Assembly: GCF_014138285.1 (NCBI RefSeq)
Contig: NZ_JACGXN010000010.1
Span: forward strand, 1-64,000
Direction of reading: 5' to 3'
Source of the DNA: Phyllobacterium myrsinacearum
GTDB taxonomy: Bacteria; Pseudomonadota; Alphaproteobacteria; Rhizobiales; Rhizobiaceae
DNA length: 64,000 bases
Shown here: positions 26,127 through 34,831 of the stretch, one piece after another
How the letters are laid out: each line of letters opens with the position of its first letter
How positions within the stretch are numbered: position 1 is the stretch's first letter
Notes under the pieces: generated by a model
Database searches by the model: none
Told to the model about the DNA's origin: nothing
What the model saw: only the letters and a program-made list of their open reading frames with translations
Program-made: the position numbers and the translations under genes

Positions 26127-27116
26127 ATGCATACGGATACCGCTCGAGCGGGTTTTCTGTCGGAACGTGCGCGAGACGGCATGATCTTCGTGGGCGCGGG
26201 AACGTTCTGGATGGGTTCGGATCGTCACTACCCCGAAGAGAGACCGGCTCACCGCGTCAGTGTCGATGGGTTCTTCATTGATGAGACTCCTGTCACCAAT
26301 ACTCAGTTTGCAGAGTTCGTGGCCGCAACCGGATATCGCACGTTTGCCGAATCTGCGCCTGATCCACGAGATTATCCCGGCATACTGCCCGAGATGTTGT
26401 ATGCGGGGTCGCTGGTTTTTCAAGAGCCGACGGGGCGTGTCGATCTTCACGACTGGACACAATGGTGGTCGTTTCTAGAGGGCGCCAACTGGCGTCGTCC
26501 CTATGGTCAAGCTAGTAGCATCGAAGGACGAGATGATCATCCCGTCGTCCATGTCGCCCACCACGACGCGTTGGCGTATGCTCGGTGGAAAGGCAAGGAT
26601 CTTCCTACCGAAGCCGAATGGGAGTTCGCCGCCCGAGGAGGGCTCGATCAGGCCGAATTCGCTTGGGGATCGGAATTAACCCCTGCTGGCCAGCATATGG
26701 CCAATACCTGGCAAGGACCGTTTCCGACGGTCAATCATAACCAGGACGGATACTCCCGCACGTCCCCTGTGAAAGCCTTTCCGCCCAACGGATATGGTCT
26801 CTACGACATGATTGGAAATGTCTGGGAGTGGACATCCGATTGGTTCTCCTCGCAGCACGAAGCAGACACGATGAAAGCCTGCTGCATCCCCCAAAATCCT
26901 CGCGGGGGGCTTGAGTCTGCCAGCTACGATCCGTGTCAGCCTGAAATTACAATACCGCGAAAGGTCTTGAAGGGCGGATCGTATCTTTGTGCACCAAATT
27001 ACTGCCGTCGCTATCGGCCTGCTGCCCGCCATCCCGAAGCGATCGATACTTCGACAAGTCATGTCGGATTCAGATGTGTTATTCGAAACGGAGAACCCAA
27101 TGAAAAAGCCTCTTAA
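26127..27116 (+). CDS. Formylglycine-generating enzyme (sulfatase-activating) family
   Basis: The 329-residue protein has the FGE-sulfatase fold: GMIFVGAGTFWMGSD, VDGFFIDETPVTNTQFAEFV, PTEAEWEFAARGG, YDMIGNVWEWTSDW and GGSYLCAPNYCRRYRPAARH. The Cys pair in SYLCxxxYC corresponds to the copper-binding active-site cysteines of aerobic FGE, which oxidises the sulfatase C-x-P-x-R cysteine to formylglycine. No signal peptide is seen, so it acts before export. Its end overlaps the start of the arylsulfatase gene by 17 bases, a tight pairing of enzyme and substrate protein. Confidence 0.9.
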   Translation: MHTDTARAGFLSERARDGMIFVGAGTFWMGSDRHYPEERPAHRVSVDGFFIDETPVTNTQFAEFVAATGYRTFAESAPDPRDYPGILPEMLYAGSLVFQEPTGRVDLHDWTQWWSFLEGANWRRPYGQASSIEGRDDHPVVHVAHHDALAYARWKGKDLPTEAEWEFAARGGLDQAEFAWGSELTPAGQHMANTWQGPFPTVNHNQDGYSRTSPVKAFPPNGYGLYDMIGNVWEWTSDWFSSQHEADTMKACCIPQNPRGGLESASYDPCQPEITIPRKVLKGGSYLCAPNYCRRYRPAARHPEAIDTSTSHVGFRCVIRNGEPNEKAS

Positions 27117-29481
27117 TACTCATCTTGGAGCACTCTGGCTGGGCGTGAGCACGTCCCTCCTTTTGTTGGGATCGCCTGTGCTAGCCCAGGAATCATTGCC
27201 CTTTCCGTCAACCCCTTCGGGGAGCAAGGCCGGACCGACGATTGCTGAATCGACCTATAGTCCACTACCAGCACAATCGCACCTTCCAGCCAATGCACCG
27301 AACATTCTCGTTATCATGCTCGATGATGTCGGCCCCGCACTCCCGTCGACTTTTGGTGGCGTCATCAATACGTCCACACTCAGCCGTCTTGCTGACGATG
27401 GGATCTCCTACAATCGCTTCCACAATGCTTCCGTGTGTTCTCCCACGCGAGCAGCGTTGCTGACGGGACGCAATCCTCACCGCGTCGGGTTCGGTCAGAT
27501 CGCAGAACTGGCAAACGACTGGGACGGTTATTCGGGACGCATTCCGCGCACGTCGGCGACCGTAGCGAAAGTGCTTGGCGATTATGGTTATGCGACGGCC
27601 GCATTCGGCAAATGGCACAACACGCCGGCCAACGAGACCACGGCCGTCGGCCCCTATACGAATTGGCCGGCGGGGCAAGGGATCGGTTTCGACTACTTCT
27701 ATGGCTTCCTTGCCGGGGAATCCTCGCAATGGGAGCCTGCGGTGGTCGAAAACACGGTTCGCGTGAATCCTTCCGAGGGCAAGAAAGAATATCACTTCAC
27801 CGAAGACATGACCGACAAGGCGGTCTCATGGATGAAGCAGGAGCGTGCGCTGACGCCGGATCGGCCTTTCTTCATGTACTGGACTCCCGGTGCCTCCCAT
27901 GGTCCGCATCACATCTTCAAGCAATGGGCGGACAAATATAAGGGCAAGTTCGATGGCGGCTGGGATGCCATGCGTCGGGATATTTTCGCGCGCCAGAAAA
28001 AGCTCGGATGGATACCGGCTAGCACCCAGCTAACACCCCGGCCGAGCACACTTGCTGCATGGAACGATATTCCGGAGGATGAGAAGCCATTCCAGCGGCG
28101 GCTGATGGAAGTGTTCGCTGGATACACCGAACATGCGGATGCTCAGGCCGGCCGGCTTATAGATGCCCTGGATGAACTCGGCATACGTGATAACACGCTC
28201 ATCTTCTATGTCTGGGGCGACAATGGTTCGAGCGCCGAGGGCCAGAATGGCACGGTTAGCGAACTTCTGGCGCAAGGTGGTATTGCCTCCGAGGTCAAGG
28301 ACCACATCCGCACAATGAACGAACTCGGCGGTCTGGATGTGCTCGGATCGCCCAAGGCCGACAACATGTATCATGCCGGCTGGGCTTGGGCGGGTGCCAC
28401 ACCATATAAGTCCACAAAGCTTATTGCTGCGCATTTCGGCGGGACACGCACGCCGCTCGTGGTCTCATGGCCCAGCAGGATCAAGCCCGACAAGACGCCA
28501 CATCCGCAGTTTCACGATGTCAACGATATCGTTCCGACGATCTACGACGTCCTGAACATCCAGCCGCCAAAGCTGGTTGATGGCATCACGCAGGATCCGC
28601 TCGACGGCACCAGCATGACATACAGCTTCGACACTCCCGCTGCGCCTGACCAGAAGAAGGAACAGTATTTCGAATTTATGGGCAGCCGCGCCATGTATAA
28701 GGACGGCTGGATAGCTTCGGTCTTCGGGCCGAGAATACCTTGGCAAACGGGCATCGATCCGTCGATCGCGAAATGGTCACCCGATAAAGATGTGTGGGAG
28801 CTCTACGATCTCAAAAACGACTTCTCACAGGCGAACGACGTCGCGGCAGCGCATCCCGAAAAAGTCGAGGAGCTGAAGCAGGCGTTTGCCGTAGCTGCGC
28901 AAGACAACAAGGTATATCCCGTTGGTGGGGGATTGTGGTCTGTGGTCTTCCATCCGGAAGACGCGCCATCCAATCCGGCCAAAGAGTTCCACTATACCCA
29001 GGATGTCGTCGGCGTACCTGAGTTCACCGCGCCCAGACTGGGAGCACGAAGCAATCTCGTCACCATCGACGCAGAGCTGCAGCCAGACTCGAAGGGAGTA
29101 CTCTACGCTCTTGGTGCCTTCTCGGGCGGGGTCTCATTGTGGGTCGAGAACGGCAAGCTCAGCTACGAATACAATCTGTTCGAGATTGAACGGACCCGGA
29201 TCGAAACGTCCACTCCACTTCCGACCGGAAAGGTAAAGATTGAAGTCGAAACACGCGCGACCGGCGGCGCACGCTCTGCGTTCGACATCGTCATCCGCGT
29301 GGACGGTAAAGAGGTAACCAAGGGTCGTGTCCCTCGCTCGGCAGCGCTCCCGTTTACTGCCAATGACGCCTTTGATGTCGGCCAGGACAGCTATTCACCA
29401 GTCTCACTTGCATATTTTGAACGCAAGCCATTTGCATTCAATGGAAAGATCAATCGCCTTAAGGTCGTGTATCTAAATTAA
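27100..29481 (+). CDS. Secreted arylsulfatase
   Basis: From ATG 27100 (ACGGAGAA upstream) the protein has 793 residues; a longer frame from 26989 reads into the FGE gene. The signal peptide is cleaved at about VLA-QE (residue 29). Metal ligands lie in LVIMLDDVGPA (D75, D76), and the formylglycine site is C113 in SVCSPTRAALLTGRNPHR. GKWH and YVWGDNGSSAEGQNG provide further active-site groups. Residues beyond about 600 form the extra C-terminal region typical of long Pseudomonas/Mycobacterium AtsA-type sulfatases. It should release sulfate from aryl or alkyl sulfate esters in the periplasm after modification by the preceding FGE. Confidence 0.93.
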   Translation: MKKPLNTHLGALWLGVSTSLLLLGSPVLAQESLPFPSTPSGSKAGPTIAESTYSPLPAQSHLPANAPNILVIMLDDVGPALPSTFGGVINTSTLSRLADDGISYNRFHNASVCSPTRAALLTGRNPHRVGFGQIAELANDWDGYSGRIPRTSATVAKVLGDYGYATAAFGKWHNTPANETTAVGPYTNWPAGQGIGFDYFYGFLAGESSQWEPAVVENTVRVNPSEGKKEYHFTEDMTDKAVSWMKQERALTPDRPFFMYWTPGASHGPHHIFKQWADKYKGKFDGGWDAMRRDIFARQKKLGWIPASTQLTPRPSTLAAWNDIPEDEKPFQRRLMEVFAGYTEHADAQAGRLIDALDELGIRDNTLIFYVWGDNGSSAEGQNGTVSELLAQGGIASEVKDHIRTMNELGGLDVLGSPKADNMYHAGWAWAGATPYKSTKLIAAHFGGTRTPLVVSWPSRIKPDKTPHPQFHDVNDIVPTIYDVLNIQPPKLVDGITQDPLDGTSMTYSFDTPAAPDQKKEQYFEFMGSRAMYKDGWIASVFGPRIPWQTGIDPSIAKWSPDKDVWELYDLKNDFSQANDVAAAHPEKVEELKQAFAVAAQDNKVYPVGGGLWSVVFHPEDAPSNPAKEFHYTQDVVGVPEFTAPRLGARSNLVTIDAELQPDSKGVLYALGAFSGGVSLWVENGKLSYEYNLFEIERTRIETSTPLPTGKVKIEVETRATGGARSAFDIVIRVDGKEVTKGRVPRSAALPFTANDAFDVGQDSYSPVSLAYFERKPFAFNGKINRLKVVYLN

Positions 29482-29513
29482 GCGGTCGCTTGCCCACGTC
29501 GAGTACTCGTCGA

Positions 29514-29549
29514 CTGGAAGCGGAGATCGAAGTAGAACTCCGCTTCCAG
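29514..29549 (+). terminator. Strong hairpin after the arylsulfatase gene
   Basis: CTGGAAGCGGAG (29514-29525) and CTCCGCTTCCAG (29538-29549) form a perfect 12-bp stem with a 12-base loop, 32 bases after the sulfatase stop codon. No T run follows, so it may terminate with Rho or stabilise the mRNA 3' end. Confidence 0.5.
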
Positions 29550-29742
29550 GAAAGAACCCAACTAAAACTGTTGCGGTGAGTTAACGCACGATGCCGCGGG
29601 AAAACACTCCCGGCTGGAACGCCATCCCTATTGCCTGGACAGGCAGCTGAGTGGGCATCGCACCACATAACCGGAGATTGACCGTCGATGAGCGTTGAAG
29701 GCACCAGCTGCGAGAACTTGCCAGAAAAGCCGATGAGTACAT

Positions 29743-30105
29743 AGCCCGATCCGGAGCATCAGCTGGTGTTTCTGGCATACCATGGCGGCCCTTTCCAGGA
29801 GATGCAGAGGTGCCTTTCCATTCTGCGCGACTGCACCCCTCGTGGCCGGGCAGCGGACGCTTGTCTTCAGCAGTCTCGCATGGCTTGTTCCGCCTCCCCT
29901 TTCACTTTCGTCCACCCTTCCACTGGAGCCCGGCTCGTTCATCATGGATTTCGGCGCCTGGGCAAATTTCCTGATCGCCATCAGCGCCTTTGTTCCTGCG
30001 GAACAGCAGGTCGAGCTGGGCCTGAAGCCGTATCTATCCTGCCTAACCTCGCCGGACACGGATATGCAAACCGGTTCCGCCGATCCAACCAGCAATATTG
30101 CTTGA
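29743..30105 (+). pseudogene. Decayed N-terminal copy of the polytopic membrane protein at 35790
   Basis: One frame reads LVFLAYHGGPFQEMQRCLSI, matching FLVSHGGPFFELQRQMKLL of the intact gene. After a frameshift near 29825 another reads FSSLAWLVPP ... MDFGAWANFLIAISAFVPAE then QQVELGLKPYLS, matching LADLGVWAKFFIGIGAFVLAEQQVEAGLKARLS. The rest of the gene is absent. It is an old, diverged paralogue rather than a recent duplication. Confidence 0.7.
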
Positions 30106-30254
30106 ACGGTACGTCTCAGTCATTGGGCGCATCGGTCTTCCAGGCAGTGTGCCGACTTCCTGTAGTGGCCAGCCATTGGGACGGTCGCAATTCGCGGTTC
30201 CAGGGCGCACTCGGAACATAGCCGTCTGCGATGGATTCCAGCGCCGGACAGCCA

Positions 30255-30410
30255 TTGGCACAAAATGGCAAGACCGATGATGCGCCTCTGCTAGAAGTGA
30301 CTCAATTAGAATTTGCCGGTCGATCGCGCAATGATCGGTTGGGTGGCGTTTTCTTGCTCCGTGTCGACCTCTGGTGGAATGGCACAGGGGCCGTTAGTCA
30401 GGAGGAGCAC
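30255..30410 (+). repeat. 150-bp promoter-proximal repeat, copy 2
   Basis: It aligns with copies 1 and 3 from TTGGCACAAAATGGCAAGACC to GTTAGTCAG. It lies about 280 bp upstream of the outer-membrane protein gene at 30690 and just after the decayed membrane-protein copy. Confidence 0.75.
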
Positions 30411-30689
30411 TGTGGCCTGGGCCATGGAAGAAAAGGGTTGCGCGTTCCGCATTCGCCCGTGACATACGCGGCACTTTCTTCTCCAATCGCTTCATTCGAC
30501 GCGATTCATTGCCCAAAATTCGCGTAACAATTTCTCCTTGGTGATCCGATCTTGCCGAGATGTGGGCTACAAAAAAACAATGATAATAAAAGCAAATTCC
30601 ACATTGGAAACTGTGTCGATCGGCACAGTTTCCAATGTGAAAACGTGAAACGTTACAAATCGCATGGTCTGTTTGGGGAGGGGTGGAAA

Positions 30690-31520
30690 ATGCAGTGCAT
30701 AAATGATCTGTTCAGTGGGCGTAAGCGGCCCTGTGCCACGATTATTTCGACTATTGGCTTTATGGCATTCAACCCTGGCGCGGTTTGGTCGCAACCTTCT
30801 GCTGACGATCTGTCGCAACAATTAGCCAATCCGCTGGCCAGTCTTATCAGCGTTCCCCTGCAAAATAATTTTGATTTTAAGGCCGGTACCGGCAGAGGCG
30901 GCTTTGCCTACGGGCTCAACATTCAGCCTGTTATTCCATTCAGTATAAACGATGAGTGGAACATTATATCACGTACGATCATACCGTTCGCCTATCGGGA
31001 TTATACGCCAGGTGGAAGCGTTTCCGGTTTGGGCGATATAAATGCCAGCCTTTTTCTGTCTCCCAAAAACGCAGGTCCTGGCGGTTTGATATGGGGCGCA
31101 GGTCCCGTGTTTCTTCTGCCCACGGCCACCGACGACTATCTTGGTAGCGGCAAATTTGGACTTGGGCCGACAGCGGTAGCGCTTGTCCAGCGAAAAGAAT
31201 GGACGGTCGGCGCTTTGGGCAATCATATTTGGTCCGTTGCTGGATCTTCGAGCAGGCAAGATGTCAGTGCCAGTCTGTTGCAGCCATTTGTTTCCTATAA
31301 TTTTGGCCACGGAAGATCGATGTCGCTCAGCGTGGATTCAACCTATGACTGGGAGGCCAATCAATGGACAGTGCCAATCAATTTGGGCGCTAGCCAGGTT
31401 TTCAAGATCAATGATCAGGCTATGAGCATTCAACTGGGCGGGCGTTACTACGCTGATGGACCCGCGGGCAGTCCAGAATGGGGGCTGCGCACGACCCTGA
31501 CATTTATGTTTGCCAAGTAA
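30690..31520 (+). CDS. Outer-membrane beta-barrel protein (MetA/phenol-degradation transporter-like)
   Basis: From ATG 30690 (GGGGAGG at 30675-30681) the protein has 276 residues; the frame opens earlier at 30552. After an atypical signal region ending near AVWSQ it shows alternating beta strands: NNFDFKAGTGRGGFAYGLNIQPVIPF, WNIISRTIIPFAYRD, LGDINASLFLSPK, GAGPVFLLPTATDD, SGKFGLGPTAVAL, and a last strand, WGLRTTLTFMFAK. This pattern, especially GLGDIN and GPVFLLPTATD, is that of the MetA-pathway outer-membrane family, proposed to move aromatic compounds. It lies next to an AraC regulator and a sulfatase cluster, consistent with uptake of aromatic or sulfated substrates. Confidence 0.75.
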   Translation: MQCINDLFSGRKRPCATIISTIGFMAFNPGAVWSQPSADDLSQQLANPLASLISVPLQNNFDFKAGTGRGGFAYGLNIQPVIPFSINDEWNIISRTIIPFAYRDYTPGGSVSGLGDINASLFLSPKNAGPGGLIWGAGPVFLLPTATDDYLGSGKFGLGPTAVALVQRKEWTVGALGNHIWSVAGSSSRQDVSASLLQPFVSYNFGHGRSMSLSVDSTYDWEANQWTVPINLGASQVFKINDQAMSIQLGGRYYADGPAGSPEWGLRTTLTFMFAK

Positions 31521-31633
31521 GTCAGCCGGATGCGTTGGCAATACAACGGTGAAATTCACTGCTCTCACACGTCGCAATTTCGATGAAATCTTGGCAAGTG
31601 AAAGCGTCAACCACGTGAGCGCGACTAGGTGCA

Positions 31634-32635
31634 ATGGCTACCATCCCCATAACTCGCAGCCAGTTTCTTCTCCCTTTTATCGGAATTCTTGATGAAATTG
31701 GTGCGCCGACGAATTCACTTCTGGAAAAATTTCGGCTGCCATCATCTCTGGAAACAAAAAGCGATCTCTACGTCCCGCTCTTGCCGGCAATCCACTTTAT
31801 TGAAACCGCCCAGAGCATCCAGGGCATTCAAGATTTTGGCTTCCTGGCCAGCCAGCGCCTGCATTATTCCCATCTGAGAGAAAAGACCAGAGCGCTGATC
31901 GCTCACTCCCCGACACTGCTTGTTGCGTTGCGGCACGCCTGCAACTGGGCGTCACGGGAGGACACGATCCTGAGCATGTGGATCGAACACGATAACGATC
32001 ACGTGCGGGTTTGCAGCAGGCTGGGCAGAGCAAGCGCGCTCCTGCATCTGGAGCATGCGCAATGGCTTCAGAATATTTTCTCTGTCTACATCGTCCGCCA
32101 ATTCGCAGGGCCCAACTGGATGCCGCCGACGATGGCATTTGAAGCTCGCTATACGCCGAGTGCGGTGACGCAATCCTTCTGGCCAAAAGTGCGCTTCCTG
32201 TCTGAACAGCATGCCGCTTGGATCAGCATACCGATCCCGTGTCTTAGTCTCTCCAATCGTTCGACCGAATTGTTTCCCTCATCGCATGAGCATGAGGATG
32301 GACCTTCTGGATATGACATCGTCGAAGTGCTCAAACTGATGTTGCCATCCTATCTCGATGGAGCCGTTCCAACACTTCCCGAGGTCGCGGAGATGGCGGG
32401 CGTCAGCACGCGCTCCTTTCAACGCAAACTCTCTCACGTTGATTTTGCATATTCCGATATACTCGATATCGTCAGATTTGAGCGCTCGAGCGCCCTTTTA
32501 CGTGATACCGATTCCAAGATTATTGATATCGCATTTGCTTCTGGATACTCTGATCCGGCACATTTCAGCCGTGCATTCCGGCGAATAGCCGGTGTTACGC
32601 CGCGGCAGTTTCGCGCGCAAGCGCGGTTACGATAA
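31634..32635 (+). CDS. AraC-family regulator with N-terminal arabinose_bd-type domain
   Basis: The 333-residue protein has a large N-terminal ligand domain (SLLEKFRLPSSLETKSDLYVPLLPAIHFIETA) of the OruR/ArgR-like type. The C-terminal double helix-turn-helix is VPTLPEVAEMAGVSTRSFQR, then IIDIAFASGYSDPAHFSRAFRRIAGVTPRQFR. It follows the outer-membrane gene in the same direction and precedes the third copy of the 150-bp repeat. It is therefore a candidate regulator of the sulfatase/outer-membrane genes; this link is inferred. Confidence 0.9.
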   Translation: MATIPITRSQFLLPFIGILDEIGAPTNSLLEKFRLPSSLETKSDLYVPLLPAIHFIETAQSIQGIQDFGFLASQRLHYSHLREKTRALIAHSPTLLVALRHACNWASREDTILSMWIEHDNDHVRVCSRLGRASALLHLEHAQWLQNIFSVYIVRQFAGPNWMPPTMAFEARYTPSAVTQSFWPKVRFLSEQHAAWISIPIPCLSLSNRSTELFPSSHEHEDGPSGYDIVEVLKLMLPSYLDGAVPTLPEVAEMAGVSTRSFQRKLSHVDFAYSDILDIVRFERSSALLRDTDSKIIDIAFASGYSDPAHFSRAFRRIAGVTPRQFRAQARLR

Positions 32636-32701
32636 GTGTTTCTCTCGGAATAATTGTCGCCGTTCCTCTTGAATAGGAGGAATGCCGTTGCCGGATAGAC
32701 T

Positions 32702-32868
32702 TTGGCACAAAATGGCAAGACCGGTGATCTGCCTATGCCTAAAACGGACTGATTAGAATTTGCCGGTTGTTCACATGATAATCGGTCAGATGGTGTTTTG
32801 CATGCCCCGTGTCGCCCCCTGTGGAATGGCACGGGGTCGTTAGTCAGTTTGAACGAAGAGGTATATCC
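32702..32868 (+). repeat. 150-bp promoter-proximal repeat, copy 3
   Basis: This copy starts TTGGCACAAAATGGCAAGACC and runs to TTAGTCAGTTTGAACGAAGAGG, so the repeat continues into the ribosome-binding site of the DUF1254 gene at 32869. The element therefore probably supplies the promoter or 5' untranslated region of that gene. Confidence 0.75.
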
Positions 32869-33897
32869 ATGTTCCGCTCGGTTAGGATCAGTCTGGCAGT
32901 TGCTTCGGTTGTATGGGCCAGCGGAGCATTTGCCGAGACATCAGGCAGCAAAATGCCGGTCACAGTTGATAATTTCGTCCGCGCGGAGACCGACCATTAC
33001 CTCACAGCCAATGCAAGGGACATAGGCGGACTGGGCAAGTTCAAGCACTCCCGCGAGCCCGTACCGGTCGATAAGCAAACGGTCATCCGCATGAACCGGG
33101 ATACGCTGTATTCGTTTGCGGTATTTGATCTTGCTGGAGGGCCGGTAACGCTGTCGCTGCCTGACGCGGGCAAGCGCTATATGTCGATGATGGTCGTCGA
33201 TCAGGATCACTACCTGCCAATCGTCGCCTACGGGACGAACCCGGTTACGCTGACGCAGAAGTCGGTTGGTACCAGATATGCCTTTGTCGCTGTCCGGACG
33301 CTGGTTGACCCCAACGATCCGAAGGATCTCGACGAGGTCCACAGGCTTCAGGATGCCATCAAGGTCAGCCAGAAGGAGACAGGCAAGCTCGATCTTCCAA
33401 ACTGGGATGAAGAGGGCCTCACGGACATCCGCAATGGGCTGCTTTCGCTGGCAAAACATCAAACGTCGTATCACGGTTCCTTTGGAGCCCGCGGCGAGGT
33501 CGATCCGATCCAGCACTTAATTGGCACAGCTTCTGGATGGGGTGGCATTCCGGAAAAGGACGCCATGTACCCGAGTTTTACTCCCGAGAAAAACGATGGC
33601 AAAACGGTTTACACCCTTAACGTGCCAAAGAGCGTGCCGGTGAAGGCTTTCTGGTCGATCAGTGTCTACAACGCAAAAGGCTTCTTCGAAAAAAACGATT
33701 ACAATGCCTATTCGATCAACAACATCACTGCGACGAAAAATGCCGACGGATCGGTGACCGCCCAGTTCGGTGGTTGTGACGGCAAAATCCCGAACTGCCT
33801 GCCGATCGTTGAGGGCTGGAACTACACTGTTCGGCTGTATCGTCCGGAGCCAACCCTTGTGAGTGGCGAGTGGAAGCTTCCCGAGGCCAAGCGCTAA
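32869..33897 (+). CDS. Secreted DUF1254/DUF1214 protein
   Basis: ATG 32869 follows GAAGAGG. The 342-residue product has a signal peptide (SLAVASVVWASGAFA), a DUF1254-like first half (VIRMNRDTLYSFAVFDLAGGPVTLSLPDAGKRYMSMMVVDQDHY), and a DUF1214-like end (YTLNVPKSVPVKAFWSISVYN, FFEKNDYNAYSINN). These two domains usually occur together in periplasmic proteins of unknown activity, often beside outer-membrane and phosphatase genes as here. Confidence 0.88.
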   Translation: MFRSVRISLAVASVVWASGAFAETSGSKMPVTVDNFVRAETDHYLTANARDIGGLGKFKHSREPVPVDKQTVIRMNRDTLYSFAVFDLAGGPVTLSLPDAGKRYMSMMVVDQDHYLPIVAYGTNPVTLTQKSVGTRYAFVAVRTLVDPNDPKDLDEVHRLQDAIKVSQKETGKLDLPNWDEEGLTDIRNGLLSLAKHQTSYHGSFGARGEVDPIQHLIGTASGWGGIPEKDAMYPSFTPEKNDGKTVYTLNVPKSVPVKAFWSISVYNAKGFFEKNDYNAYSINNITATKNADGSVTAQFGGCDGKIPNCLPIVEGWNYTVRLYRPEPTLVSGEWKLPEAKR

Positions 33898-33960
33898 AAC
33901 GAGTCCCAGCGGGAACCACGCGCAGATGGTACCCGGAACTATATCTTGAGGAGCAGTTGG

Positions 33961-34782
33961 ATGTTGTCAAAGATCTGTCAAATGGCCCTATTCACCGCCG
34001 TAGCCCTATCTGGTCAAAATATAAGTTGTGCGGTAGCGGAAACGGCTGTTGGGCCGAAGGTAACTGATCCACATTTTCATCTGGCGCCGGGCTATCTGCA
34101 ATCGAGCGAACTTCCCAACGGTCTCGTTTTACTTGGGCCCCCTCCAGCGGACGGAAGTGCGGAGTTGGCGCGTGACGAGGCTGCCAGAGAAGCTGTGATA
34201 GCGCTGCGCGGAAAAGCGCGCTGGGATCTCGCGCGGAAAGACGCCGATTTGCAATTCCCACAGCCTGCGAAGAATTTTTCTTGTGCCATGGGCGCGGATA
34301 TCAGCGAAGAGAAGACACCGCATCTCTATCGTCTGATGCAGCGAGTGCTGACCGATGCAGGGTTGTCGACCTATGGCATCAAGAACCAGTACAACAGAAT
34401 CCGTCCTTTCGTCGTGCACAATGAGGGCACGTGTCAGCCAGACGAAGAAGCTGTGTTGCGCCAGGATGGCTCCTATCCATCGGGGCACACTGCTGGGGGC
34501 TGGGCCTGGGCGCTTACTTTGGCCGAAGTCAATCCAAAGCGAGCCGACAAACTGCTCCAGCGCGGATTGTCGTTCGGGCAAAGCCGGGTGATTTGCAACG
34601 CTCACTGGCAAAGTGATGTCGACGGGGGGCGCATTATGGGCGCCGCAACGGTTGCCAAACTCCATAGCAATGCCGAATTCCTTGCCGATATTCAAGCCGC
34701 GCGCAAGGAATTGGAAACAGCCAGTTCCCCGACAGCCGACTGTGCTGTTGAGGACGAAGTGCTCTCAGAGCAAAAGCGCTGA
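33961..34782 (+). CDS. Class A non-specific acid phosphatase (PAP2 superfamily)
   Basis: ATG 33961 is preceded by GAGGAGC at 33949-33955; TTG 33946 is less likely. The 273-residue product has a signal peptide ending near SCAVAE. The complete phosphatase signature is present: K-N-Q-Y-N-R-I-R-P (KX6RP), PSGH, and S-R-V-I-C-N-A-H-W-Q-S-D (SRX5HX3D), whose two histidines act as nucleophile and acid. It should hydrolyse phosphomonoesters in the periplasm. It is 63 bp downstream of the DUF1254 gene and 49 bp upstream of an outer-membrane gene, so all three are probably co-transcribed. Confidence 0.92.
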   Translation: MLSKICQMALFTAVALSGQNISCAVAETAVGPKVTDPHFHLAPGYLQSSELPNGLVLLGPPPADGSAELARDEAAREAVIALRGKARWDLARKDADLQFPQPAKNFSCAMGADISEEKTPHLYRLMQRVLTDAGLSTYGIKNQYNRIRPFVVHNEGTCQPDEEAVLRQDGSYPSGHTAGGWAWALTLAEVNPKRADKLLQRGLSFGQSRVICNAHWQSDVDGGRIMGAATVAKLHSNAEFLADIQAARKELETASSPTADCAVEDEVLSEQKR

Positions 34783-34831
34783 CAATTCTTTCTCCAAACA
34801 AATCACCGCAGCGTAATTTCCGGGGGGACCA

